In this document: piece by piece, positions 1-9,244 of the stretch
How positions within the stretch are numbered: the stretch's first letter is position 1
Layout: each line of letters opens with the position of its first letter
From: Desulforamulus ferrireducens
Lineage (GTDB): Bacteria > Bacillota > Desulfotomaculia > Desulfotomaculales > Desulfotomaculaceae
Reading direction: 5' to 3'
DNA length: 64,000 nucleotides
NCBI RefSeq assembly: GCF_002005145.1
Contig: NZ_CP019698.1
Span: 620,001-684,000, forward strand
Position numbers and translations under genes: made by a program
Notes under the pieces: model-generated
Told to the model about the DNA's origin: nothing
Databases searched by the model: none
Seen by the model: the letters and a program-made list of their open reading frames with translations, nothing else

Positions 1-91
1 AACCAAGATTTTCTAATTTAGAATATGTGGGGAGAGGTCATGTTGCCACTATTTAGTAGCAAATAATTTAAAACTAGAAACAGGTGATACT

Positions 92-1006
92 TTGAACGGT
101 TTTTATTTAGGGGTTTTGCTGGTATTTCTTTCTGCTTCGGGATTTGGCTTAATTCCCATTTTTGCCCTGTATGCCTACGGGGGAGGGGCTTCGGTAACCA
201 CATTATTGTTTGGCAGGTTTACCTTGGCTGCCATTATCTTTTTTGGTTATATACTATATAAAGAAAAAAGAATTCCCGTTGAGCGTTCCCAACTGAAGTA
301 TCTCTTTTTATTGGGCGGTATCATCTACACCTTGCAGTCAAACCTTTATTTCTCGTCAGTTAAATATATTCCAGCCTCCTTAGCTGTGTTGTTGTTTTAC
401 ATTTATCCGGTTTTGGTGGCTTTGGCTTCAAGTTATTTAGATAAAGAAGTGTTGGATAAAAAAATTATCTTTTCTATTGTCCTGTCACTGTTGGGGCTTA
501 CCCTTGTGCTGGGGGTTTCCTTTGGCGGCATTAACCTTACCGGAGTAATGCTGGCCCTGGCTTCGGGTTTGGTCTATTCAGTCTATTTAGTATTGGGAAA
601 CCGGATTGTCAAGGAAACGCCGGCTTTGGTAACCAGTGCCTTTATCTGTCTGTTTGCGGCCTGCTCAATATTGGTGATTGGAGTTAGCAAAGGTGATTTG
701 GATTTTAACCTGACCGGGGAAGCCTGGTTAGCTATCCTGGGGGTAGCTCTCTGCTGTACGGTGCTAGCTATCTTTACTTTGTTCCGTGGCATTGAATTAA
801 TCGGCACCACCAGAGCTTCAATTTTAAGCATGATTGAACCGCTGATAACCATTGGTTTTTCGGCACTCTTATTTAATGAACGGTTATCCTTTTTACAGAT
901 GCTGGGGGGAGCGGCAGTTTTGCTAGGTTCAGTGCTGGTGATACTGGCCAGGGATAAAAGTAAAAACACCCCGGAACCAGCCAGGGCAAAAAGTGCGGAT
1001 TGTTAG
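92..1006 (+). CDS. EamA/DMT-superfamily membrane transporter
   Basis: A 304-residue, very hydrophobic protein with about ten predicted membrane helices arranged as two repeated EamA halves (roughly residues 1-140 and 150-285), the layout of drug/metabolite transporters. It probably exports a small metabolite; the substrate cannot be read from the sequence. The start is TTG, chosen because AGGTGAT lies just upstream and the membrane segment begins immediately. The C-terminus is a short charged cytoplasmic tail. It stands alone and is followed by a terminator. Confidence 0.85.
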   Translation: MNGFYLGVLLVFLSASGFGLIPIFALYAYGGGASVTTLLFGRFTLAAIIFFGYILYKEKRIPVERSQLKYLFLLGGIIYTLQSNLYFSSVKYIPASLAVLLFYIYPVLVALASSYLDKEVLDKKIIFSIVLSLLGLTLVLGVSFGGINLTGVMLALASGLVYSVYLVLGNRIVKETPALVTSAFICLFAACSILVIGVSKGDLDFNLTGEAWLAILGVALCCTVLAIFTLFRGIELIGTTRASILSMIEPLITIGFSALLFNERLSFLQMLGGAAVLLGSVLVILARDKSKNTPEPARAKSADC

Positions 1007-1057
1007 GGGAGCCGACGCTGTGTGAGCCTTCCTCCAAGGGAATAATAGATAAAATCC

Positions 1058-1085
1058 AAGAGCAGATAAAACTGCTCTTTTTTTG
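1058..1085 (+). terminator. Rho-independent terminator after the EamA gene
   Basis: AGAGCAG (1059-1065) pairs perfectly with CTGCTCT (1072-1078) and runs into a T-tract. Confidence 0.85.
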
Positions 1086-1266
1086 CCCATTCCGCCAGTG
1101 TCATTAGGGTCTTGGTGTAAGCAAGGCTTTTTCTACAAATTAAGACATAGAGAAGTTGTTAAAGAAATTTAGATATACACTACCAATAATTACAGAAACG
1201 TGTTAAAATCTCTGGCAAATTCATAGAATGTTACGTGGTGTTTTTTTAGATTAAAGGAGGGGTAAA

Positions 1267-3810
1267 ATGTATCCTTACCGTACAGTGTCTGTTATTCCTG
1301 AACTACCCGCACCCATTAGTCGTTTAAGTGAACTGGCTAGAAACCTTTGGTTTAGTTGGCACCCTCAGGCTCAACTGCTATATAGCAAACTGGATCCACT
1401 GCTTTGGGAGGAGGTTAACCATAACCCGATCAAGCAATTACTTTATGTGGAAGGCGCAGCATTAAAACGTGCCGCCGCTGACCCAGAGTATTTGGCCATC
1501 TATAATCGGGTAATTGCGGATTTGGATAGTTATATGGGGGGGGAAACCTGGTTTCAACGCACCTGCCCCAATTTAACTGATCAATTAGTTGCTTATTTTT
1601 CCGCTGAATTTGGAGTTCATGAATCCAACCCGGTTTACAGTGGTGGCTTAGGCCTACTGGCCGGGGACCATTGCAAATCCGCCAGCGATTTAGGCATTCC
1701 CTTTGTGGGGGTAGGTATTTTATATAAACAAGGGTATTTTTGTCAAAGAATCAATCGAGAAGGTTGGCAAGAAGCCCATTACACTTTTATGGACTTTAAT
1801 GAAATGACTGTTACACCGGCCCGGCGTCCTGATGGCGGAGAGGTGATTATTACCGTTCGTTTACCAGGCAGAGATGTATTTGTTAAGGTGTGGGAACTGC
1901 AGGTGGGCAGGGTGATTATTTACTTCCTGGATACTGATTTAAGTCAAAATAATAAAGAGGATCGCCAGCTCACCTCTAAACTATATGGTGGTAATCAGGA
2001 CACCCGTATCAGCCAGGAGATAATTTTGGGCATCGGGGGAACTAAAGCTCTGCGGGAAATGGGGATTTTCCCTACCGCTTGGCATATCAATGAAGGGCAT
2101 GCTGCCTTTATTATTCTAGAACGACTGAGGGAATTAATTAACCAGGGACTAACCCTTAGCACAGCCAGGGAGGTAGTAAGGGCCAGTACCATTTTTACCA
2201 CCCATACCCCGGTACCTGCTGGGCACGATGTATTTGATAGTGAAATGATCGATCGTTACCTGGGCTATCTCTACAACGAACTAAAAACTAACCGTGAAGA
2301 TTTTATGGCTTTGGGCTGGGACCAGGAGCGGCAGGGTTTTAATATGACCAGGCTGGCCCTTAACCATGCGGCTTTTACCAACGGGGTGAGTAAGCTGCAT
2401 GCCGAGGTAACTAAAAAAATGTTCCAAAACTTGTATTCCGGCATTCCACAGGAGGAAATACCCATTCATGCCGTGACCAACGGGGTTCACACTGAAACCT
2501 GGGTAGCGCCGGAGATGAGAGATCTCTTTGCCAAGTATATTGGCGAAGATTGGGTAGATAACATTTCCCATCAAGAGCAGTGGCAGCGGGTTTACAGTAT
2601 ACCGGATGAAGAACTATGGGAGACGCACCAAAAACTAAAGAGCCGTATGATAAAGTTTGTCCAGAATAATGTATATCGCCGTATGGAACGCAACTTTCAA
2701 CCTCTGGAATTGATTAGGGAATGTGCCGGCTATCTCAGTAAAAATGTGTTAACCATTGGTTTTGCCCGGCGTTTTGCTACTTATAAACGGGCTAACCTGC
2801 TCCTGCAGAATAAAGCACGCTTATCCCGTCTAGTAAATGATCCGGAAAAACCGGTACAAATTATTTTTGCCGGTAAGGCGCACCCGGCGGATCGCCCTGG
2901 TCAAGAGTTGATTAAGATGATTTACGATCTGAGCTTAGAGGAAGAATTCCGGGGCAAGATTGTATTAGTGGAGGATTATGATATTAATGTCTCCCGCCAC
3001 TTGTTGCAGGGGGTGGATGTTTGGTTAAATACTCCCCGCAGACCCCTTGAGGCTAGCGGCACCAGCGGGCAAAAAGCTGCCATTAATGGAGTGGTGAACT
3101 GCAGTATATTAGATGGTTGGTGGCCGGAAGCTTATAATGGGGAGAATGGTTTTGCCATTGGTACTGCCAAGGATTACCAAAGTGAAGAAGTGCAGGATCG
3201 GGAGGATGCCAGTTCGTTATTTGATTTATTGGAACAAATAATTATACCTTACTATTATCGTAGGGTGGACGGGATTCCCCGGGAGTGGATTCACTACATG
3301 AAGGATTCTCTGGCCACCATTCCCTGGCAGTTTAGTACCGAGCGAATGGTCAAGGAGTATACCCAGAGGTTTTACTTAAAAGCTGCTCTGCGGGGGAGAG
3401 AGTTTGCAGCCAATCATTTTCAACTGGCCGCACGGGTGGAGCAATTTAAGAGGCTGTTGGAGGAACATTGGCGTCATATTCGTTTTTGCTCCGTTGAAGT
3501 TGAGCAACCTCCGGTACTGAGTGTGGGTTCTGAACTATTACTGCGGGCAGAGGTGTTCCTGGGTGTTGTTAAACCACAGGATATTATTGTGGAAATTGTC
3601 TATGGTAGGGTTAGCGACCACGGCCTGGATCAAATGACCCTGGTACCCATGGAATTTATCCAGGAGAGCGGGGATAATAAGTACCGGTATAGTGCTAAAA
3701 TAACCCTGATGAGAGGAACTTCCGGCTATACTCTGCGTATTCGTCCAAATGATAAAGATTTTGCCCATCCCTTTGAGCTACCCTTAATTAAATGGGCAGA
3801 TGTATTTTAA
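1267..3810 (+). CDS. glgP: Alpha-glucan (glycogen/maltodextrin) phosphorylase
   Basis: An 847-residue GT35 phosphorylase of the shorter bacterial/archaeal subfamily, which starts with a DUF3417-type N-terminal region (first ~110 residues). It releases glucose-1-phosphate from alpha-1,4-glucans in the cytoplasm. Visible signatures are the sugar/phosphate region ADHCKSASDLGIPFVG and the pyridoxal-phosphate loop GTSGQKAAING near residues 597-607, with the cofactor lysine around 603. Length matches the subfamily. A strong AAAGGAGGGG precedes the ATG. No other glycogen gene is adjacent, so it appears monocistronic. Confidence 0.95.
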   Translation: MYPYRTVSVIPELPAPISRLSELARNLWFSWHPQAQLLYSKLDPLLWEEVNHNPIKQLLYVEGAALKRAAADPEYLAIYNRVIADLDSYMGGETWFQRTCPNLTDQLVAYFSAEFGVHESNPVYSGGLGLLAGDHCKSASDLGIPFVGVGILYKQGYFCQRINREGWQEAHYTFMDFNEMTVTPARRPDGGEVIITVRLPGRDVFVKVWELQVGRVIIYFLDTDLSQNNKEDRQLTSKLYGGNQDTRISQEIILGIGGTKALREMGIFPTAWHINEGHAAFIILERLRELINQGLTLSTAREVVRASTIFTTHTPVPAGHDVFDSEMIDRYLGYLYNELKTNREDFMALGWDQERQGFNMTRLALNHAAFTNGVSKLHAEVTKKMFQNLYSGIPQEEIPIHAVTNGVHTETWVAPEMRDLFAKYIGEDWVDNISHQEQWQRVYSIPDEELWETHQKLKSRMIKFVQNNVYRRMERNFQPLELIRECAGYLSKNVLTIGFARRFATYKRANLLLQNKARLSRLVNDPEKPVQIIFAGKAHPADRPGQELIKMIYDLSLEEEFRGKIVLVEDYDINVSRHLLQGVDVWLNTPRRPLEASGTSGQKAAINGVVNCSILDGWWPEAYNGENGFAIGTAKDYQSEEVQDREDASSLFDLLEQIIIPYYYRRVDGIPREWIHYMKDSLATIPWQFSTERMVKEYTQRFYLKAALRGREFAANHFQLAARVEQFKRLLEEHWRHIRFCSVEVEQPPVLSVGSELLLRAEVFLGVVKPQDIIVEIVYGRVSDHGLDQMTLVPMEFIQESGDNKYRYSAKITLMRGTSGYTLRIRPNDKDFAHPFELPLIKWADVF

Positions 3811-3952
3811 TGTTTGCATTTAGTGCTGTCTATGCCATATAATACCTTTGGTGAAAAAATTTAAGGTAGTCAGAGAGGCGATTTTGTAATAAAATAAGTA
3901 ACGTGTAGTATCTGACTGTGCTAATTTCACAGTAGCTAAAAGGAGATATGGT

Positions 3953-4294
3953 ATGGAAAAGCTGTTTGAAAAACTGAAAGAATACTTAAACATGGACACT
4001 GAAATTTCCTACGAAGAATTTGAGGCTTATTATCAAGATGTCATTAGCCTGCTCAATGCCCAGTACCAGGAACTTAACAAAGAAGAGACCATTCATGGTC
4101 GCTTTATCCTATCCATTATAATGTCTAACGCTGAAGAGCGTGCTAAAAACTATAAGAGCCTGGCCAAAAAGTATAAAAAGATCTACAACAAATGTCAAAT
4201 TTGGGCGGAAGCCCTTACCTTAAGACTCTTAAAAATGGGTATGACCAAGGACGAAATCATCCAGGCGGAAAAAGACCTACACGATTCTGTGTAA
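3953..4294 (+). CDS. Hypothetical helical protein, 113 aa
   Basis: Not recognised. It is a soluble, highly charged and lysine-rich helical protein without signal peptide, membrane segment or cysteine pairs. AAGGAGATATGGT gives a clear ribosome-binding site before the ATG. It lies alone between glgP and the convergent psd gene, with which it shares a terminator. Lengthy coding with a good ribosome-binding site supports a real gene; function unknown. Confidence 0.7.
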   Translation: MEKLFEKLKEYLNMDTEISYEEFEAYYQDVISLLNAQYQELNKEETIHGRFILSIIMSNAEERAKNYKSLAKKYKKIYNKCQIWAEALTLRLLKMGMTKDEIIQAEKDLHDSV

Positions 4295-4308
4295 TAATAA
4301 ATAGTAAC

Positions 4309-4342
4309 GGGAGTAAGCCCTTAGGCCTACTCCCTGTTTTTA
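4309..4342. terminator. Shared terminator hairpin between convergent genes
   Basis: GGGAGTAAGCC pairs with GGCCTACTCCC (one mismatch), followed on the plus strand by TGTTTTTATT. It sits exactly between the 113-aa gene and psd. Confidence 0.75.
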
Positions 4343-5119
4343 TTCCAGAAAACTACCGATTTTTTGTCCCATCTTAATTTGTTGGTTTGCTGCAAGATAT
4401 TTGGCTGGTTTAAACAGGTCTTTCTGAAAAATTAGGATTACCGTAGAACCAAACTCAAATCTACCAATCTCCCTGCCCTTGGTAATTTTCTCATGCGCCT
4501 GAAAGGAAGAGATGATCTTTCCTACCCCTAAAGCGCCTACCTTAATTAAAGCAAATTTTGAGCCTTCCTCTGTTTCAAAAATAGTACAGGTACGACGATT
4601 TTTAGCAAACAAATCTTTAATGGTATTAATACCTAATTTGTTAACTGGAAAAACCTGACCCGGCACATATTGGTGATGGATAATTTTAGCCGTAATGGGC
4701 ATATGTATGCGGTGATAGTTTTTAGGGCTTAAATATATATTGATGTAATATCCGCCCCGAAAACAGTCCACATCCGGCAAGGCCAGTAGTTCCGACAGGC
4801 AATAGGAGTTGTTTTTAGCTAATATAATTTGGTTTTCCTGAGCATAGCCCAAATCAACAATGGTTCCATCCACCGGACTAACTACTACGCTTCGTCCCTT
4901 GGCAATGGGACGTAGGCCCGGGTCTATATCTCGGACAAAGAAATCAGTAAGACTTTTGTAGGAACTGGGATGACGAATTTCCTTACGATCAACTTTATAT
5001 AAACGAATGTATGGTCTAATAAAAACCTTACTTAATCTGCTACGGCAGGCTATATTAAATGCTTTGCCCAGGGTTTTCCGGGAGATGGTATAGATGGCAG
5101 CTTTTCTTAGTATTTTCAC
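4340..5119 (-). CDS. psd: Phosphatidylserine decarboxylase proenzyme
   Basis: A 259-residue pyruvoyl-dependent enzyme that converts phosphatidylserine to phosphatidylethanolamine at the membrane. PVDGT with Asp84 and YHRIHMP with His136/His139 match the catalytic Asp and His of the family. FEFGST near residue 223 is the self-cleavage site: cleavage before Ser225 would leave a pyruvoyl group on the short alpha chain. The usual motif is LGST; here the preceding residue is Phe. The start is GTG with AGAAGGATGA upstream. No pssA gene is next to it. Confidence 0.9.
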   Translation of the reverse strand: MKILRKAAIYTISRKTLGKAFNIACRSRLSKVFIRPYIRLYKVDRKEIRHPSSYKSLTDFFVRDIDPGLRPIAKGRSVVVSPVDGTIVDLGYAQENQIILAKNNSYCLSELLALPDVDCFRGGYYINIYLSPKNYHRIHMPITAKIIHHQYVPGQVFPVNKLGINTIKDLFAKNRRTCTIFETEEGSKFALIKVGALGVGKIISSFQAHEKITKGREIGRFEFGSTVILIFQKDLFKPAKYLAANQQIKMGQKIGSFLE

Positions 5120-5254
5120 TGTGTCATCCTTCTTCTATATAAATTTCAAAAAACATTATATCACTTTTTTCAGAGAAATCTACCTACCTGCCATAAATAT
5201 ACTTTGACAGAGTAGTCTGATATGACTATAATATGGGTTTCGGGGGTGATATTA

Positions 5255-5710
5255 TTGTTGTACTTTGATGCGGAAATTTATTTGCGTATACTGGTTTCCA
5301 CAGTTGCGGGGCTCTTAATTGGTTTTGAAAGAACCATTTATAATAAACCGGCCGGTGTCCGGACCTTTTCTCTGGTTTGTCTGGGTTCCACTTTAATAAC
5401 CCTGGTGTCCATCTATGGCGCCGAAAAATTAGGTTATACAGGGGTATCTGATCCCCTGCGTATCACAGCGCAAATTGTCAGCGGTATTGGTTTCCTGGGT
5501 GCCGGGGTTATCTGGAACAGTAAAAACGGTGGAATGAAACACGGCGTTACCACTGCGGCTGAATTGTGGGTAACCTCCGCGGTGGGTATGGCCCTGGGAG
5601 TGGGCATGTATGACTTGGCCCTGCTGGTTATTGTCTGTATCTTTGTGAGCATATTCTTGGGACGCGTTTTGGATGACTATGTAACAAAAAACAGAAAGGT
5701 TGAGGAGTAA
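5255..5710 (+). CDS. MgtC/SapB family membrane protein
   Basis: A small polytopic membrane protein with the MgtC signature (GLLIGFERT near the N-terminus, GIGFLGAGVIW and TTAAELWVTSAVGMALG later). MgtC-family proteins are linked to magnesium limitation and modulation of ATP synthase in other bacteria; the role here is not shown. An upstream ATG at 5222 has no ribosome-binding site. GGGGGTGAT at 5242-5250 fits a TTG start at 5255 (or 5258), which I prefer. The protein lacks the long C-terminal domain of Salmonella MgtC, as is common in Firmicutes. Confidence 0.85.
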   Translation: MLYFDAEIYLRILVSTVAGLLIGFERTIYNKPAGVRTFSLVCLGSTLITLVSIYGAEKLGYTGVSDPLRITAQIVSGIGFLGAGVIWNSKNGGMKHGVTTAAELWVTSAVGMALGVGMYDLALLVIVCIFVSIFLGRVLDDYVTKNRKVEE

Positions 5711-5787
5711 AAGACAGAACCTGTGGCTTGTTGCTGGGTTGATGGCCAATAGTACGGCCCAAAACCGACAATGGCTGACGACAAATA

Positions 5788-5834
5788 GGGGAGGGTTGCA
5801 TAACTAGGGTAATAATGCGACCCTCCCTTTTTTA
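5788..5834 (+). terminator. Terminator after the mgtC-like gene
   Basis: GGGAGGGTTGCAT pairs with ATGCGACCCTCCC (one mismatch), followed by TTTTTT. Confidence 0.85.
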
Positions 5835-5843
5835 GGGCTCTCG

Positions 5844-6278
5844 CTAATGGATGGGTGAGGAGGGAACGGAGATACTGGACAGAGCTTCACCGGCTTCGTT
5901 TTGGTAAATGTTCTGGGTAGCCAGGTCGCCCAGAGCAACAATACCGGTCAATTGACCGTTTTCAACCACTGGCAGGCGGCGAATCTGTTGCTCAGCCATT
6001 AAGTGGGCGGCTTCATGAACATCCATTTCCGGGCTGGCGGTTACCACACCTGAACTCATCACACTGCCAACTGTAGTGCTTTGCGGGGAGTGACCTTGGG
6101 AAACAGCTCTTAAAGCAATATCCCTGTCGGTAATAATGCCAACACAATGACCATTTTTAACTACAGGGAGAGAGCCAATGTTTTGCTGACTCATAAGTTG
6201 GGCTGCTTCCTGGATGCTTTGTTCAGGGGTAACAGTGGTAACGTTTCGGGTCATAATCTCCTTAAGCTGTTGACTCAA
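5844..6278 (-). CDS. Tandem CBS-domain protein
   Basis: A 144-residue cytoplasmic protein made of two CBS domains (about residues 8-60 and 75-128), each with the signature of a strand, ADxNIGSLPVV or similar, and ITDRDIA. Such stand-alone pairs bind adenine nucleotides and act as energy sensors; no partner enzyme is fused. The start is TTG with GAGGAGGTAA upstream. It lies downstream of the carbonic anhydrase gene but a terminator separates them. Confidence 0.9.
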   Translation of the reverse strand: MSQQLKEIMTRNVTTVTPEQSIQEAAQLMSQQNIGSLPVVKNGHCVGIITDRDIALRAVSQGHSPQSTTVGSVMSSGVVTASPEMDVHEAAHLMAEQQIRRLPVVENGQLTGIVALGDLATQNIYQNEAGEALSSISVPSSPIH

Positions 6279-6364
6279 TGCTTATTACCTCCTCAATATT
6301 AAATTTGAGAACCCTTTTTAGGGTACCAGATTAGACAATCAATCATGCGGTAAAAAAGGTGTTA

Positions 6365-6397
6365 AAAAGTAAAAGAACTGGGTAAAAAAACCCAGCC
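6365..6397 (-). terminator. Terminator after the carbonic anhydrase gene
   Basis: On the minus strand CTGGGT pairs with ACCCAG around a T-rich loop and is followed by a T-rich tract. Confidence 0.6.
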
Positions 6398-6419
6398 TTT
6401 AATAATTAATTGATGTCCA

Positions 6420-6971
6420 TTAATCTTCTGTTAGTAAATAAAGACGATTGTCTTCTAACTTATACATCATGGGTGCAACCAAAACCTTGGGGTATCTGGC
6501 ACGGATTCTTTTGGCCTCCGTTAAAACAAAGTCTAATTCATTACCAATTTCATACATTGGTGCAAAGTGGTTGAAGTGATCTTCTGCTGCTTTGCGATCC
6601 CAGCCTACATCCACCAGACCGGCAATGAATTTCTCTTCTTTGGCTTTAAGGTTGGCCATGCCGCAGTTGTTGTGACCAATTAAAGCAATTGCCCTAACAC
6701 CGCCAACTGCAATGGCATAGGATACTTTAAATTCAGAGGCGCGCAGGTTACCGGCTCCCGTTCTCAGTACATAGGCAAATTTTTCAGGAATATTAAGGCG
6801 CTTACGGTTGTCCATACACATGCCTATTAATATTTCTGCATGTTCATATTTTTTATCGGTTTCAAAAAAGTGCTTGTTAAAGTTATGATATTCAATTAGG
6901 TCCCCGATGGGGGTATTTAAGTACTGGGGTAGAATATCTTCCCTTGTGTTTATTTTAACAAGCTGGGCCAT
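6420..6971 (-). CDS. Beta-class carbonic anhydrase
   Basis: A 183-residue protein with the beta carbonic anhydrase zinc signature: Cys52-x-Asp54-x-Arg56 (CMDNR) and His100-x-x-Cys103 (HNNC). It interconverts CO2 and bicarbonate in the cytoplasm and may supply bicarbonate to carboxylases or help autotrophic CO2 use. Start ATG with GGAGGGGTGACAA. The gene is monocistronic. All metal and Asp-Arg dyad residues are present, so it should be active. Confidence 0.9.
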   Translation of the reverse strand: MAQLVKINTREDILPQYLNTPIGDLIEYHNFNKHFFETDKKYEHAEILIGMCMDNRKRLNIPEKFAYVLRTGAGNLRASEFKVSYAIAVGGVRAIALIGHNNCGMANLKAKEEKFIAGLVDVGWDRKAAEDHFNHFAPMYEIGNELDFVLTEAKRIRARYPKVLVAPMMYKLEDNRLYLLTED

Positions 6972-7229
6972 TTGTCACCCCTCCTTTACTAAAGCTTATC
7001 TATAATTTAACAGAAAAATAAAACAATGTCCACAATTAGTTGTCATTACAGACAACTTGCGGGCGTGGAGAATGACAAAATTTCTTAAGATTTGCCCTTG
7101 GATTTGAAAAATTGCCAGAACCTGAACTAAGTCATTCTTAATAAAGATTTCCTTTCCTAGCTTCTTAGGAAAGGAAATCTAAGATGGGCAACGAATATAA
7201 ATAGGTACTTTAGAAAGTGGGGGCTATAT

Positions 7230-7667
7230 GTGAAGATAACTGCAATATCCGGTAACAAACAAAACTCTGGTCATGTAAAACCGCCCACCAGCCAAGGGGT
7301 TAAACAAAACCAATCTTTTTCAGGTGTTTTAGAAAGCACAGAAAAGGATCATACCCAAAGGGAATTAATGGAGATGGTGGAGAGGATTAAAGCCGCTGGG
7401 ACTAAGTTGAAATCAGCAGCCACAGAGGATAATATACGGGAATACAAGGATGTTATCAAGGAATATCTAACCTTTGTACTGAAAAATTATCATAAACTAA
7501 GACATGATCGTAGTATAAATTACAGTACTGTTTATACCAGGGTGGAAATCATCAGTAAAGAAGTGGAGGAATTAACCAATCGTTTGTTAACTGAGGAAAA
7601 AAATAACATAGATATTGTAGCCGAGGTAGATAAAATTACCGGGCTAATCATTGATGTGTTTAGTTAA
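7230..7667 (+). CDS. yaaR: YaaR family protein (DUF327)
   Basis: A 145-residue helical protein that fits the YaaR/DUF327 family: a disordered N-terminus, then a helical core ending in the region around YLTFVLKNYHKLRH and a C-terminal helix. The family is widespread in Firmicutes and its function is not established. The start is GTG preceded by a G-rich ribosome-binding site. Family members often lie near DNA polymerase III delta-prime genes, but not here. Confidence 0.75.
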   Translation: MKITAISGNKQNSGHVKPPTSQGVKQNQSFSGVLESTEKDHTQRELMEMVERIKAAGTKLKSAATEDNIREYKDVIKEYLTFVLKNYHKLRHDRSINYSTVYTRVEIISKEVEELTNRLLTEEKNNIDIVAEVDKITGLIIDVFS

Positions 7668-7791
7668 TGTTAGGCTTTGGGGTTTTGCTATTGGGTCTTG
7701 ACCGGGCCAGGGAGTTTTGCTCTGGGGTCCTGTCTGGGCTTTGGGGCGTTCCTTGAGGTCCTGGGGAAGGAACTTGGCATCAAAATAAAAG

Positions 7792-7836
7792 TGGCTTGAT
7801 TGTTGCCTTAGCAACGATCAAGCCATTTGTTTTTTA
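7792..7836. terminator. Strong bidirectional terminator
   Basis: TGGCTTGATTGTTGC pairs with GCAACGATCAAGCCA (one mismatch) around CTTA. T-rich tracts occur on both strands. It separates yaaR from the convergent RDD gene. Flanking sequence (7670-7780 and 7845-7900) is rich in GGGCTTTGGGG-like words. Confidence 0.85.
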
Positions 7837-7917
7837 TTAATCCCAGAACCCAAAGCCATTCCCTAAAGCCCAGAAAACACCTCAAAGGGCAGAAGAAATA
7901 CCCCTCGGTTGGAACTA

Positions 7918-8385
7918 CTATTGTGGACTATTATCCTCCTTAGTATCATCTTCCACAACAACGGCGTTGACTTTTACCACTTGGGTACGGGCAATATAAT
8001 CATGCAAGCCTCGACCGTACATCAAAATTAACACCATAGTGGTAAGCATCCAGAATAACCAGGCGGTTTGCACGAGGGTATTAGCTAGCAAATAAACAGG
8101 GTAAACAGTGAAAAACAATTCCCGCACCAGATAATGGGCGGCGGTGAGTTTAGTGGTACCGTTGGATTGTATCCTAATCTTCATAACTCGCTTACCTACG
8201 GTTTGGCCATCCCAGAGGACATTTAGTACTACAATGGCCACCAGCAATATACCGCCGCCTATGGCTTCAACCATTAGGTTGCTTTGTCCGCCAAACCAGA
8301 TAAAAACCGGCAGAGTGATAACAAATTTGTCAATGATTCTGGCAATCAATCGTTCAAAGGGAGTGGCATAGTTTACAGTTGTCAT
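7918..8385 (-). CDS. RDD family membrane protein
   Basis: A 155-residue membrane protein with the RDD signature: an Arg-containing first helix start (FERLIARIIDKFV), then WDGQTVGKRVMKIRI, and about four helices. RDD proteins are of uncertain function; some are ion antiporters. ATG start; AAGGAGATAAATT lies upstream on the minus strand. The C-terminal tail is acidic. Confidence 0.85.
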   Translation of the reverse strand: MTTVNYATPFERLIARIIDKFVITLPVFIWFGGQSNLMVEAIGGGILLVAIVVLNVLWDGQTVGKRVMKIRIQSNGTTKLTAAHYLVRELFFTVYPVYLLANTLVQTAWLFWMLTTMVLILMYGRGLHDYIARTQVVKVNAVVVEDDTKEDNSPQ

Positions 8386-8662
8386 AATTTATCTCCTTTG
8401 TCAGGTAGTAAAATTCATAATAACTAATTAGAATGTCTCAAAGGTAACAAATTCTTAAAATTAATGCAACTATTCATCCCAATTTTATTTAACATAAATC
8501 AAGGCTTTTCGTACCTTGATAAATATATAGGTGTCCAATAAGGACTTGCCTAATTAAGTTTTACTAACTTCGTTTTCTATTTTTAAGATATTATTCCTCC
8601 TTTTGTCAGGCTGATGTAAGAATTAATAGGTAGAATGAACAAAAAAACCGGGAGGGGTAAAG

Positions 8663-8821
8663 ATGAGTAAAGCTTTTGGTTCCTTATTAATGACGGTGTT
8701 TAAGAGAAAGTATAAAGCATGTTCACGGTGCCCTTACTGGTCATTGCAGTGCAGTAACGGAGTTAAACATTGCGCATCCCGCTCTCAAGCGGAAGGTGTG
8801 GTATGGCACCTGGGTAATTAA
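8663..8821 (+). CDS. Small cysteine-containing protein, 52 aa
   Basis: An ATG frame of 52 residues with an excellent ribosome-binding site (GGGAGGGG). It has four cysteines (CSRCPYW, then QCSNGVKHC), a spacing that could bind one metal ion. It is basic at the N-terminus. No family recognised. A terminator follows at once, so it is likely a single-gene transcript. Confidence 0.6.
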   Translation: MSKAFGSLLMTVFKRKYKACSRCPYWSLQCSNGVKHCASRSQAEGVVWHLGN

Positions 8822-8844
8822 TAATAAATAATAGTTTAAGCTAC

Positions 8845-8875
8845 TGCTCCTGAATTGTCAGGGGCATTTTATTTG
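8845..8875 (+). terminator. Terminator after the 52-aa gene
   Basis: TGCTCCTGA pairs with TCAGGGGCA (one G-U) before a T-rich stretch. Confidence 0.65.
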
Positions 8876-8936
8876 TTACAGTTTGTGATAAAATAGTGAA
8901 TTATGGCACATAGGTGCCTCCCCCAGAGGTGAAATT

Positions 8937-9134
8937 ATGTCTTTATCTGCCCAAGAATTAAAGGAAGCTATGTTCCAAACTCGCTTAGAAATCTTCGAGC
9001 TGATGTATCAACTACAGATCACTGAAGAACAACAGGAGAAAAAGGCGATTAATAGTAGGATTAAAACCTTACAAAGGCTGCACTATTGGCAATTTAGGCA
9101 ATTGAAGAACCTGGAAGAGCAGGGGCTACCTTAG
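8937..9134 (+). CDS. Small helical protein, 65 aa
   Basis: Unrecognised 65-residue protein, rich in Glu, Gln, Lys and Leu with heptad-like spacing, so probably a short coiled coil. CAGAGGTGAAATT precedes the ATG. It is about 110 bases upstream of the lipoprotein adaptor gene, but nothing shows that they are co-transcribed. Confidence 0.6.
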   Translation: MSLSAQELKEAMFQTRLEIFELMYQLQITEEQQEKKAINSRIKTLQRLHYWQFRQLKNLEEQGLP

Positions 9135-9244
9135 CACTCCTTATTATTTTGCATGCTAAAAATAATTATTATGACAAGGTAGGAAGGTTCAAAAAAATGG
9201 CGAATAATCTTACCGTTAGACAGAAATGAATGGGGGATAATCAA